Shown here piece after piece: positions 13,538-26,085 of a DNA stretch of 64,000 bases. Source of the DNA: Bryum argenteum (lineage: Eukaryota; Streptophyta; Bryopsida; Bryales; Bryaceae). Every line of letters starts with the position of its first letter. Positions within the stretch are counted from its first letter, which is position 1. Made by a program: the position numbers and the translations under genes. The notes under the pieces are model-generated. The model ran no database searches. It was not told where the DNA came from and saw nothing but the letters and a program-made list of their open reading frames with translations. The stretch spans positions 12,545,013 to 12,609,012 of the forward strand of contig CM073324.1 in assembly GCA_037043015.1 (NCBI GenBank). Direction: 5' to 3'.

Positions 13538-14122
13538 GGTAGGAGTGGTGAAAACCGTCCCGCCCCAAAAACCGCACAGTAGGTTTATGGGTAGGGTCTG
13601 TAGAACCGTCCGACGTGATTTGTAAAAAACCAAAGTTAAAAAAATTCATGGTAAATTGGCCAGTTTTGGGAACATTTGAGGTCGGTTCACGCCATGAACT
13701 TGGTGGATTAATTGACTCTTCGTCAGTGGAAATGGCGGTTTCGTGTCACCATGCATGATTGTGTCAACACATGTGATTTTTGTCACCATCCACTATTTTC
13801 AGGTCAACCATGCATACTGAACGGTTTAAGACAACTCCTATGTCAGGTAGTGAATCTTTTTTAATTTGTTTTGGGACATTCAATCCACAGTTTCCGGAAC
13901 ACAACCTTGCAATAAAGGCACCACTCTATGTTCGGGTAGTGGGAGTCCTAAGACTCCAGATTCAAAAATTCATAGGAAATTATAGGATTACTCAATTTTT
14001 TTTTTTTCTTTCCCCGGATGGATTTACACTAGCTTTGCGGACCATCGAAAAATAATTAAAATTTTACACCACTATTCCAAGTATGCAAAGCTGAAATTCA
14101 GACACTTTTCAACTCTCCTACC
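13538..14122. mobile_element. GGTAGGAGTGG-type MITE, long form (585 bp)
   Basis: Starts GGTAGGAGTGGTGAAAACCG and ends in the inverse of a similar sequence (CTCTCCTACC). The right half matches the reverse complement of the 222-bp element at 59913-60134. The paralogous position near 20735 lacks the insertion, so the duplicate is an empty site. Confidence 0.6.
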
Positions 14123-16134
14123 TGAGATATACAAAGAACTTCAAAGAGCGGAATTACGAATTCCCAGGAGCATTGTGAAGTTATATGAAACGCAGGCAAC
14201 TGTATAATTATCGATGGTGGGAGGCACCTGGAAGATCACCAGCCAGAGGTTTCAACTTCTACGCGTTTCATGCATGTGGGTCGGTACGGAGTGTACAGAA
14301 AGATCAGCGTCTCCACCCATACTCGCTGAAGGTGATCATCTAAGCTGATCATCTGTATTTGAAGAGCCTTGAAATCACACTCCTCCACCCTCAAGCACCA
14401 AAAGTGCATGTGATATCTAGTCAATGCACCAATCACAAGTAGAATGGCAGATTTAGTCAACTAATTAAACTTAGATTTGAAGGGCCATTTCTTGAAGCGC
14501 CAAAGTAGAGTGCCAAGGGGCATTTTTGAAGAGCCCTTAGCATTTCTCATCCACTTATTGTGGGATCATCGTATTTTAGTGCTACTAGCATTTTTCGGAG
14601 TCCAGAGAGGGGATGGGTAAAGAGCCCTCTCATTTTTTGATGTAGAGGTTTTGAATGCCAAGGAATAGGTCCCCATGGGTAATTTGGGGTCGCAAGCCTC
14701 AAATTTGAATTAAAAATGACCAAAACGTCCGCCGGAGGGTCCAAATGGAAAACTCTAGGGATTTGAAAAAAAATCTCATTCGCTGATGGGGGCTCCGAGA
14801 AACGCTTGTAGCAGTGAAATACGGGCGCCCCTTGTTGTGTGTGTCAAACACTTGGCGAGTATGGGTGCAGATGCTCTAATGCTACTACATTCTGGTGGAC
14901 TTCAAACCTGTGAACGTATATCTATCTTCCTGTAAAAAAGACATCGTTATGCGTTTTCTACGAAGAAGTGCAGAGATTTTCTCTTGATGCGTGGATGCGT
15001 GGTACTTGAATCTACATAATTTGTTGAATTATTCAGTTACCTATACCGGTCGGTATGTAAAGTTTATGAGTGAGCTGCATCAATAAATTACATCTTTACA
15101 GAGTTAATTCGTGACATGGTCTGATTGATTACTCTTACATTTGTTATGATGTTGGTGAGTTTTGGTAATTATTCCTAGGTAGGGGGGACGAAGGCTCCGC
15201 TCAGGGTTTGATCGGGTTCATCACTAAGAGTGCTTCTAATTAACTTCTCCACAGAATGCACTGGTACCACCTCCGTCGTGAAATTGTCGCAAGATTCCTT
15301 CCAATCTGTAAGAGCTATTCGGGGAAAAGACGAAGCTCAAGTTCTTCTTTCTAAAAACGAGAGTCATCCTTTTCGTGCTAGCGAGCATTGCCAAATGGTT
15401 CCTAACGGATTGAAGCACAGGGGCTTCAATGTCGGTATCTCAGTTCCGTAAGAGCATTTAATTTGTTTAAATTGCTAGGTATGCTGATTCTCCTTTCATT
15501 TTATCCTTCAAGTTGCTGTCGATCAGATGCGATCATGAACCACTTTCAGAAAGTACACCTTTTCACTAGAATCTTTCACAAAGCATTCATACGTTTCAAG
15601 TTGTCCGCGATCAAAAAGCATCTGGGCCCTCATCGATATTTTTGCAATCGAATCATTCGTAAGCAATCACGTCAATGCAGTGTCGTGTTCAAATGGAGCA
15701 GGCACCATCATTCTGGAATAATGTCGGAGGGAAATGTCTGACAAGGAAATTTTTATAGAAAATCCTTGATAGTCAGGGATAAATTACTTAATATATTTCC
15801 AACAATGAATACAAGTTCGTTCTCTTTTATACTTTTGTAGGAGGGAAATTTCGAAGAATTTCTAAAATTGACACAGGGAATCCCAAAAATCTCCTTGTGA
15901 ATGGTATCAAGTTCACATGCTAAAAATAGAGTCAATGAGAGTCTGCCTGAAATTAAATTGACCCAATGTGGGCCTTTTAGAGGTTGACACGATATATTAC
16001 AGAGTTCAAGTTGCATTAATGCCTAATTCTAGTAACTATATACTACTGTTAAATTCTACCTATTCTACCAGCTAAGATCGGGCGAATGCGGCAATGGGCC
16101 TTGCTACAATGTGGAATCAATTACACCGCCCGAG
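14123..16134. repeat. Segmental duplication block, copy 1 (right part)
   Basis: About 14140-14275 matches 20760-20875, and about 15170-15740 matches about 21350-21905 at high identity with indels. Reading frames are not kept between the copies, so I see no gene here. 14470-14890 is unique to this copy and contains no supportable gene. The stretch from 15750 to the 3' end of pseudogene C is AT-rich. Confidence 0.5.
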
Positions 16135-18149
16135 CTATACAGGACTATTGTCGTGTGAATCGATCGGATAAACAGGGCTGCCTCCCTTCGGCAACTGTAT
16201 CCCTGAAGTCCAGGCTGCTCTGTACGATTCTTGGGACGCCTCAGCTTTGCGAGCTTTGTAAAGATTCTGATACACCTTAACCAGAATCCACGGAAACGTA
16301 TGAACAATGACTTTTGAAGCATACAAGCCACTCCATGGAGCCGCAGCACTCACGATGAATCCGAACACTGCTCCCGTTGTCGCATCACATTGAGCGTCTG
16401 TTAGAAAGCCCCAGAGACAGAATAAGATTCCTGCTTGGGCGCCGATGGGTTGCTATTCCCAGTCCTTCCCTAATCCAATATCGTCTTCAAGTTCCACCGA
16501 CTCAGATGTCTGCCGAGATATTTTTGCCCAACCGGGATCTGCCTCCCTGGATTGAGAGAGATTGGCTTCTCTGTAAGAAAACTCTATCTCAGCTATATAA
16601 ATGGATATCTGATGCAGAACTGATGAGTACCAAACGAAGACCGAGAGACCTAGATAAAGTCGGCCATAGTTGTAAAACGCCTTAGACTGTGCACCCACCA
16701 GAAATTGGCGACCCACAGCCTCGATGAGACCATTCCCTATGATGGCCAGTAGGCACAAGTGTGTCCAGTCCTTGAAGACCGTCTTGTGAACAGCTCTCTG
16801 CCAGGCATTGGTCGCCTTTCGCAATAATTTTGTAGACCCATCCATACACCTTCGTCGTAAGAAGCAGTAGACGCCGACAAATGCTGTGACAGCAAACTCA
16901 GCTAACAATATGAACGGGATTGCGGATTGCAGAAGACCACGTTTAAGCACAGTGTCATAAAGAAACCTTCTCTTGTAGAGTCCCCTGAGGTCATTAAACT
17001 CGCAATGGATCGAGAAAAGATCATATTTCATCATTTGCTGAAATAAGTTCAAGCACCTCCAATAAGGCAAGCACTTGTCAATCAAACCGAGGTCATGATA
17101 CTCCAGGAAGGATAATGGTGGTCCGGTGATGCCATACGTGTAGGTATGATAGGAATGACTACTATTAGTATTATCGACGGTAAAGTTGGTACAGCAGTAG
17201 TCGAATCTCGGATCGTCTTCGGGCCAATTGAAAAAATAGGATGCAGTGTCAATATCATGAAAATCCGCGCACTTCTTCTCTGTTTTCTATAATTTCTTGT
17301 TCCATGGAACATTGGTCCCTTCCCTGTTATACCCTTTACTGGTATATGCTAATATCGTAGTCTCGTTTCGCGCAGAGGCAACCCACTGAATGTGAATGGT
17401 GAAGATGAAGACCATTAGGGCACCCTGAAATTACACCAACTGAAGTTTTATCAGGATTCATCCACACTTCTCTGCAGTAGCTGACCTAACTAAGTTACTT
17501 ACAATGAACTGATTCTAGAAACTGCAATTATGTGCATTCCTTGTAGCCGCCATCCCGAGAGGATATCAAAACAACGTTTCAACAGATAAACTCGCAATGT
17601 AATCAGTTCATGACGCTGAAGCCCTCTGAAATATTAGCCAGTGAAAGATAGCAACCTCATTATGGATTCGCTATCTTCTTATCTAGTTTATAGTCTGGAG
17701 TACTCTGTGACAATCTTTCGATCTTCTTGACACTGACCATTAACTGCAAAGATGCGAGTCGAGCTGAATGATACGAAATAACTACCAGATGAACTATAGT
17801 GAGACTGTGAGAGTTGATGGACACACAAGTTAATTGACAGGGTTGGTTGGAGTTGACTCTTAATCATAAGAAATACTGAAACCAAGAATAGTACACGAAG
17901 GACCTGAGTCGAACTATGGCCTTATGACACACAAGATGCACAGTGGGCACCGAGCATGTCAACTCTACCGACGTCGGGTCAAATATGAGAAATGGTTAAT
18001 GAGCAGCATGTAGTTGGATCGATTCAGAAGCACAACGATGTGAAAAATCGAAGTGAAATGTAGAGATCTACAGAAAATGTTACCTTGAGACCGCAGGATT
18101 GCGTGCTAAGAGATCGCGAGAGACGACAGCTTCCACGGTCACTCTCCAT
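16135..18149 (-). pseudogene. Family copy C, inactivated by two stop codons
   Basis: Same two-exon layout as A and B: exon 1 at 18084-18149 (22 codons, MESDRGSCRL...), intron 17425-18083 with GTAAC donor and TTTCAG acceptor, exon 2 at 16135-17424. Exon 2 stays in one frame but carries two nonsense codons. A Tyr codon of the conserved LYKTE motif is TAG at 17287-17289, and the second Trp of the conserved DWEWQPIGAQ motif is TAG at 16453-16455. All other family motifs are present, including KCLPYWRC, the basic stop-transfer and the last membrane segments. Closest to copy A. The rest of the frame is open, so inactivation is recent, or stop-codon alleles are segregating. Confidence 0.82.
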
Positions 18150-21100
18150 GATTTGCTTGCTTGCTTCAGGATGTAATTACGATGAATGGACCAAGGGCAG
18201 CCAGGCCAAGGTTTACCGACAAATCGACCTCGATCTGCTCTACGAAGGCGGTTACCTCTATCTCACTTCCTGACGTTCTGAACTCGATCGATCTTCGACT
18301 AAGACTCGAGCTAGCAAGTGGAAGAGGAAGTGCAAACTTGATGCTGACAGTGGTCGTGACACTCCAGATGCTTTGGGGGTGAATCGAGGTATCGAACACG
18401 AAGAAACATTCCGACGGTTGTAGCTCTGAAGGAGAGCGGCAGTTTATGTACTGAATGTACTCCTTGTGTTCTTGTTCGTAACACGTCTTCATGCACTCCT
18501 GCGGCAAAGACTGATACTGTATCTCATTTGTCTCATTTGGATCGAATGAACTGGCGTCCGCTATCCACGGAAGAATACGAACGATGCTCTTGGCCGAACG
18601 CCGGTCCGTGTTTACCGATTCAGATCATGGAATACCGCAGTTTGGGCAGTTTTGTGCAGATTTCAAATACTGTATTTTCAAACTTTCAAGTAAATATTTC
18701 CTAAAGTACGAGGAAGTTTGAAAAGTATGGAATGACTTTTCAGAAAGATGAGAAAAAACTCTACAACTTCATGTGAGTTGAATATAGTAAATTAGAGGAT
18801 GTCCAAACCCCAACTCACGCAAATCGGGCCCCAATATGCTTTAGGGGTTAAATACTTAAACTTGGGGTACAGGTATGAAAGGAATTACTCCTTTTTGTCT
18901 TTGCTAACGTCAATACCAAACCTAGCAAGACTAGAATCATTAGATGGCATAATTCAAATTTGTAATAAACACTCACTCAGATGTTTGTACGGTCATGAGT
19001 CCAAATCCACATGCTTCATACTTACTAGCCTTGAAGGCTATCACAATCACACACATTGGCAGTCAAGCTCTACTTGTTTCGGTCCTCCATTTCAAATTTT
19101 CAACTAGAGTGAAGTAGACTTTGAAAAGGATATGTGTTGTTGCCAATACGGACATCTCATTTCTCACAAAATAATATTTTGGCCTTTGTTTTTAGTAGTG
19201 TATTCCTAGTGTCGTTTTTACATACCAAAGTTTGTATCACTAATAAGTAATAATATCACCACTGTATCTTGTCATATCACCTTAGTTTGAAGATGACAAG
19301 GGTCTCACTCCCTCACCCACTTTTTTCCCAAATTGGCTTGGTTCATATATTTCTAGCCACTTTTATGCAAAACTCCGACCAACCTTTAACCGTATATGTC
19401 CTTGCCGTCTTTTTGGTTCATTTTTGATGAAGGGCAGAAACTTTTAAGAGCCTTAACTTCTTCATCCAAACTCTGTTTTGGACAAAATCACTTGCATTGG
19501 CTCCAAAATCAAGTCTATTTTGTGTGGTGAAATCTGCACACCCAAATAATCAAGTTTGAATAAAGAACGTGCATTTTGGTGAAGGCAGCTCAGTCTTCTT
19601 TTGAGTATTCAAACATATGGCATTGCAACTTTGCAAGCCAAATTTGTGAAATCAAAAATAGTTTTTCATGAATTTTTTTTACATAAGTATGACCTTAAGA
19701 TGAATCCTAACAACTTTCTAGTTGGAAATTTTTTTATCCAAATAAGTTTAGTATTGGATTAGCCATGATGTTTCTACGATGAAAAGAGTATAAAAATAGA
19801 TGAAGTTTGAGGAGCTTTATCTCCTTCATCCACACTTAAGATTTTGACTTTATTTTTTGAGATGGATCCCAATTTGATTTTTGTTTTTAGAGGTAGAAAT
19901 CTTGACTTGTTTGAAGGTGTTTCTGAGAACAAGGCGTGGCTTTAAGTGCAAGAGGTGTTTTGAACTACTTTTCCTTTGTCTTATTTTTGGCAATTTTCAC
20001 CATCGCAAAGCTACTATAGGAGCCAATGATTTTTTTGGATGAATTTTTCTGGTATAGGTGTGTTATTTAGATGAAGGCAAACACCCTTAACCATGAAGAG
20101 CCCTCCTAAACCAGCCATTAAAATAAAAAATATCTCACATAATAAAAACGTAATGTATATTTTATTCCACCCTAGCATGATTCTACCCATTCGCCCACCT
20201 TCAAAAATTCATAGTAAATTGTAAAAGAGTCGATAAATGATGAATCCACTTTGACTGTCTTTTGACTGTCTTTGCACTTTTGAATCCATGCACGAAAATT
20301 GCGTGCACTGCATACTTTACAACATATTTCCTAAAGAATCTGATAATTGAGCCTTTATTGAGCACTCTCTCTTAAAATTTTGATACCACTGCCAGTGTCT
20401 TACACATATACTTGTCAATCACAGAAACTGTGATACCACGGGATTCAATGCTGACTCTCTTGTTATCAGCACCTGAATTATTAATATCATCGAAACCGCT
20501 ATTGCGGCACTATGATCGAAGCCATACAGGATTTTAAAGTTTTACCATATTCCCATCTAGAACTTCTGGAAGCAATTCAGAAGTGCCGTTCAGGCACCAT
20601 TGATGGAAGAAGTCGAAGTCAGAGGAATCACGGTTCCTGTAACACGCCAAGGCCATGGAATCATACGAAGAGTTGCTCAATCGATAATAAAATTATTGGT
20701 TCAAGAACAAGGGGAATAAAAGGTAATTCTACAAGAAGTTTCGTGAAGTGGAATGGCAAATCCCGAGGAGCGTTTTAAGTTTACATTGTTCGCAAGCAAC
20801 TGTATACTTACCGATTTCGATGGTGGGAGGCACCTGGAAGGATCACCAACCAGATGTTTCAACTTCTACGCGGTCGATATATATATGAGTAAGCTGCATT
20901 AACTAATCTGGTTGTACAAATTAAATTAATCATTCATGTTTACAGTATGTTGCTTTATTCGAGACATAATCTGACGTTGGTGAGTCATATGCATCATCAT
21001 CATTCAACAATATACTTTTAATTAAATTCAGGTCTCCCAACCTGCTTACATTACAGGAACGGCAGGTTGCTCAAATTTCCATTGTTTTCACCAGTGCTGA

Positions 21101-22926
21101 TCTTGTCTGGCTCCAGTGTCAGTAATCTAGATCCTGGTCACCTTGTAGCTATCATCATTTTCCGGATGTGGAGTTTGCGGTGAAGTTGAGGTACAGCATG
21201 CACCTTGGTCCACGCATCGCTTCAATACTGAAGATCGATAAGTAGCATCCGCGCGATGATTAATTTCTCATCGTCACACCACCTTCAGCTGAGGCGGTTA
21301 CCCCACGGAAAAATCTTTTCAAGGCATCTACGTACTCAGCTTCCAGTAATTATCCTTGGGTGGGCCGGAAGGAGGCTCCGATTCGAGGGATTGATCAGGT
21401 TCGTCATTCAGAGTGATCCTAATTTCTCCACAGAGAATGCTCTCGTATAACCGACGTCTTGAAAGTGTCGCAAGATTCCTTCCAATCTGTAAGGGCTAAT
21501 TGTTCGGGGAAACGACGAAGCTCAACTTCTTACTAGAAAAAGAGAGTCATCCTTTTTTGGGCTAGCAAGCCTTGCCAAATGGTTCTTACCAGATTGAAGC
21601 ACGAGCGGACTTGTTGTCGGTATCTCAGTTCCGGAAGTTAGAGCCTTTAATTTGTTTACTAACAGCACTATGCTTCTGCCTGCTGATTCTCCTTTCAGCT
21701 TATCCTTCAAGTTGCTGTCGATCAGATGCGATCATGAACCACTTTCAGAAAGTACACTTTTCCACTAGAACTTTTCACAAAGCACACATACGTTCAAGTA
21801 GGCCGCGATCAAAAAGCATCTACGCCCTCATCGATATTTTGCAATCGAATCATTCGGGATCATTCTTCACGGCAGTGTCGTGTTCAAATGGAGAAATGTA
21901 GCAGGCACCATCTGGAACTGGTTTATTCTCTCCTTCACTTTCTAATCCGTACTTGTTAAAGCAATCAAAATGACAATGCCCGTACAATGCCCGTTAACCC
22001 CCAAAGTCGTCGACTTGGGCCAGTTGGTTAGGGTTTGGTCAGCCTCTCACTCTCTGAATGCAGCTCGCATGAAGTTGAAACCTCTATCAAATAGTTAGAA
22101 AGGTTTTCGTACCTTACTGGAGAGTCCTTTTGAAATCTGGTCAAAATTGCCCAAACTGTAATATATGCTCGTTTATTCTCTAAATCTGCCCAAAATCATG
22201 TAAATTGCAGTAACTTTTAAAATTCATAAAAAATTTAAGAATTTGTAAACTTCTTTTTTTTATTTTTTTTTTTATTTGTAAATAAGGTTTCAAGGCATGA
22301 TCTTATCGTTAAGGTCTTCAATCCAATTATTCCTCACTTTCCATTTTTATTGTCGAAGATTGGCCTTACATTGTAGTTGAATTTCATTATACCTCAATGT
22401 GAAAAATCAAACATTTGTTTAGGTTTTATAAATCATATGAGGGTAAAAATATTGTCTTTGATTATTTCAAAACATGATAACACAATAGTCTAATAATAAA
22501 AGTTAAAGATTTTACCTTACAAACCAAAAGTAAATCTTTTGTGTTTAGATAAGCGAATCTAAATGAATCTATATTTAGGGACGTTTTCCACAAGGAGGCA
22601 AGCCAATAATGGAGCGATTCAAGGCATTCTGCCAGATGGACCAATCACAATATAAGAGGAATCTTTTGCCACATTGAGAGCACCGTAATCAGCTCAACTC
22701 CTTATAAACTTCATTTAGAAGTTTTTCATGCCAAAAGTCTAGCAAAAGATGGCACAATACAATCGGTAGGAAAGTGATTAACAATTTGCACCTGCTGACT
22801 ATAACTATATGGTAAGTGCACATGGTGGCAAATTTCAACGACAATATCACTATTATATGAATCTTATATTAAAAGAATCATAAGTAAATACATCACACTA
22901 CTGCCTTTGACTTTGATTCCGGTTCC
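18150..22926. repeat. Segmental duplication block, copy 2, plus repeats
   Basis: 18150-18640 is the upstream flank shared with the other minus-strand copies. 18640-18851 is a dispersed repeat ending TTTAGGGGTTAA. 18.9-20.1 kb is AT-rich with nothing recognisable. About 20200-20880 and 21340-21905 are the second copy of the block at 13.1-15.7 kb. 22.0-22.2 kb is an inverted copy of the TTAACCCC-ended repeat. After removing the nested Copia insertion, the last few hundred bases would be the distal upstream region of gene D. Confidence 0.5.
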
Positions 22927-23183
22927 TGTTAGTGAAAAGCCCATGTGGCAAGACTGCTGACTGGATGATCCTTTTCTCAGACAAACGCCCCACGGCCACG
23001 TATCCGTAACAACCAGAATCATGAGGATTAGTGGAACTCAGTTAGCTGTGTGGGACCGTTAGTAACAAGCAGTCAGGCAGAGTAGTGGACCTTACTGCCA
23101 GTGATTGTATAAATAGCTATGAACAGTATCAGTAAAGCATCTGGAATATTTCCTACTACTCTGTGTGTCACCGATCCTGTTCA
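22927..23183 (+). repeat. 5' LTR of Copia 1
   Basis: 257 bp, TGTTAG...TTCA. A TATAAATA box is near 23107. One mismatch against the 3' LTR (A near 23154 versus G in the other copy). Confidence 0.95.
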
Positions 23184-23350
23184 TGGTATCAGAGCAAGTT
23201 TTTGCAGTGACCAATAGCTGGTAGTCCTTGCTTAGGAACTCTCGAAGCTGTCGTTTAGTCCAATACTCGAAGTTGTCGTTAGCATCCTGAAAGGAACCGA
23301 GCTGTAGAGTGAGCAGGCAATTAGTTGGCAGATCAGGAGTGAGTGTCAGC

Positions 23351-25639
23351 ATGACGTCGAAAGGCTCACTAATGGCGGATGCCTCGAAGCTCGAAGGCAA
23401 TCCCAACTACTCAGTCTGGAGCTTTAAGATGAAGAATCTCATGACTCAGAACGATGTGTGGAGGATAATCGATCCGCCTCCAGGGACAATGGCTCCCACC
23501 ACTCCCGCTGATATTGCAGCATTGCAGGTCCTCAAGAACCGTGCTCTTACGATGATTGTGTTGTCTGTCAAGGACAATGTGATCCCGTATATCGCGAATA
23601 TCAGTGAGCCAGATCAATGCTGGCAAGTTCTCAAGAATCTCTACGCAAGTGGAACCAACTCCAGGAAGATGATGTTGAGGCGGCGTCTTGCAAACTTGAA
23701 GATGGAGGAGGGCACTTCAATGCCAGAATTCTTGCAACTTGTCAAAGAGCTGTTAAATGAATTTGCCTGCATTGGCGAGATGATTGGCGATCCTGAGATA
23801 GTAGAGCATGCATTGATGGCTCTACCAGAGAGCTACGAAGGGCTTGTAAATACCTTGATGTACAGACCCTCTTTACCCTCTTTTTCTGAACTCACCGTGA
23901 TCTTGCTTTAGGACGACCTTCGCAGAGAAATCAAAGGCAATCGTCGAAGCGGCCACGAAGCTCTTCTTGTCCGGAGCGTCGGCAAGAAGCAGTCAGGGGG
24001 CCGCAAGACAAATTCTGGAGGCGAGAGCAGTCGACCCAAGAACAAGAAGGGCGAGCCAGGAGAGTGCCACTTCTGTGGCTCGAAGGAGCATTGTATGCGA
24101 AACTGCCCTACGTTAGCTTCCGAAATCAAGAATCGCAAGGCAAACTGCCAAGAAAAGACTTCAGTCAATCTTGTGGACAGCTTCAACAGCGATGACGATG
24201 ACTTCGTCGAAGCAGAAACTGATTTAGCGGTAAACTTTACGGAACTTAAGCTAGTGAACAGTAGCGAAGGGAGTCAGAAGGGGGATTGGTTCGTCGATAG
24301 TGGTGCCTCCAAGCACGTAACCGGTCTCAAGAATCTGCTTAGCGAGCTAGAAGAAGGATGCAGATCTAAAATCAGTACAGCCGGGGGAGAAACTTTGAAT
24401 GTAGCTGGACAAGGAACAGTGGAATTTCCCACTTCCTCGGGATCATTAAAAATCGACCACGTTCTGTATGTGCCGGGTGTGACGAAGAATTTGTTGTCTG
24501 TCGGATCTATAGCTGATGGGAAAGGGAAGCCTAAAATTCTGTTCGACTCAGAGAATTTCTGGATTCTTAAAGACTTTCCGCTTCCCCAAGCGCATCAGAT
24601 CGTGAGCACTGGCAAGAGAGATCGGAGGAATGGTTTGTACAGATTCAGACCGCCCAAACTCGTGGCAAACCTTGCTGAAAGTACACCCAGGGAATCGATG
24701 ACTCTCTTATGGCATGGCCGTTTTGGTCATCCAAGTTACAAAGTACTAGCATACATGCAAGCAAACTCGAAGGTCATTGGCCTACCTGTCGTTGCTTCAA
24801 CGGCTCCACTGTGCACTGCTTGTTGCGAAGGGAAACAAGCTCGCACACCAAAGCCTCGAAGATCCATTCGAACGCAAGCACCAAACTGCAGCACTCCTAG
24901 TGGTTCTTGCACTCTACCGGCAACGCAACGCACCAAAGAGCCGCTACAACTCCTTCACTCGGATATCTGCGGGCCGATGTCAACAAGATCTCTCTCAGGC
25001 TCCAGGTACGTGCTCACAATCACAGATGATTTCAGCAGATACACTTGGATATACTTTCTTAAGCACAAATCAGAAACGTTGGAGAGATTCAAGGAGTTCA
25101 AGTCCATGATTGAACTGCAAAGCAGTTATCGAATAAAGGCAATCAGATCATATAACGGGGGAGAATATGTTTCTCGCGACTTCATTAAGTTCTGTGAGCT
25201 CTCCGGAATCCTTCGACAGCTCACGCAGACATACACCCCGCACCAGAACGGCATCTCAGAGAGGAAGAATCGGACTTTGCTCGATAAAGCTCGTTGTATG
25301 GCTTTCGCAAGTCAAACACCTCCTCACCTGTGGACTGAGGCCGTTGCTACAGCAAATTATTTAGTGAATCGCACATCGACCACAGCAAACAATCATGGCA
25401 CTACGCCATATGAGCAACTCTCGGGTCGAGTTCCATCTGTCACTCACCTTCGAACTTTTGGCTGCAGGAGCTATGTTCTAAACACTTCTCCCACCCGGCA
25501 AAAGTGGGCTCCTCGAGCAATAGAATATATATTCTTGGGGTATGACAAAACATCAAGAGGCTACCGAAACTATCATCGATCTTCCCGTAAGATCATAATC
25601 TCAAAGGACGCGAAATTTGATGAGTCCATCTTTCCGTGC
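23351..25639 (+). pseudogene. Copia 1 Gag-protease-integrase (5' part of gag-pol)
   Basis: First ATG at 23351 (MTSKGSLMADASKLEG). Gag is followed in the same frame by a TAG at 23909-23911, probably from CAG, and the frame then continues to the insertion point. Motifs: CCHC knuckle CHFCGSKEHCMRNC, protease DSGAS in WFVDSGASKHVTG, the integrase HHCC region, and the core with HSDICGP and QNGISERKNR. The second catalytic Asp, normally in RSDNGGEY, is Tyr here (RSYNGGEY), which should kill integrase. The frame runs a further 21 codons into the inserted element. The copy is therefore defective although its LTRs are almost identical; it may have been moved in trans by an intact relative. Confidence 0.9.
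25636..25639. repeat. 4-bp target-site duplication GTGC (left)
   Basis: GTGC directly precedes the AACCCC terminus and is repeated at 49799-49802 directly after the right terminus. Confidence 0.9.
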
Positions 25640-25664
25640 AACCCCGTATTCGTTATATTTGGAA
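25640..25664 (+). repeat. Left terminal inverted repeat of the 24-kb element
   Basis: Begins AACCCCGTATTCGTTATATT. It matches the reverse complement of 49774-49798 at 23 of 25 positions. A partial echo (TTTCCCCGTATGCATATG) lies about 80 bp further in, at 25726-25743. Confidence 0.9.
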
Positions 25665-26085
25665 CATTTTTATCTCCCAAATTAAAACAAGACAACGGAT
25701 GAAGCAAAAACCAACAGTTAGAGGGGTTTCCCCGTATGCATATGTACTCGAAATTTACTAATTTCCATTATATTTGGAGATGATATGAGACCTCTTGCAT
25801 CTTAGAAAATATGTTTATCTTAAAAAACGTTTCCAACTAACACATATTTGATACGGTACATGTCAAGATTAACATACCAACAAAAAATAATTTTTTATCA
25901 ATTGATAATAATGATGGAGTGAACTTAAACAATCTTCTTATACAAAATAAGTATATTGAATATGGATAGTAAATAGTACAAAAATATAATACTCTATATA
26001 CTAAATATCAATGTAATATATATGTCAATACCAAGTTTAAGTACTAACACACCTACTTCCACAATAAATACTATATACTAGATGA
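25665..26085. other. AT-rich subterminal region
   Basis: Lies between the left terminus and the 3' end of the transposase frame. No gene seen; the sequence is AT-rich and probably includes the transposase 3' UTR. Confidence 0.5.

Noticed and set aside
15230..21901. Protein gene in the duplicated block
   Set aside because: Frames are not conserved between the two copies apart from a short EEVEV segment.
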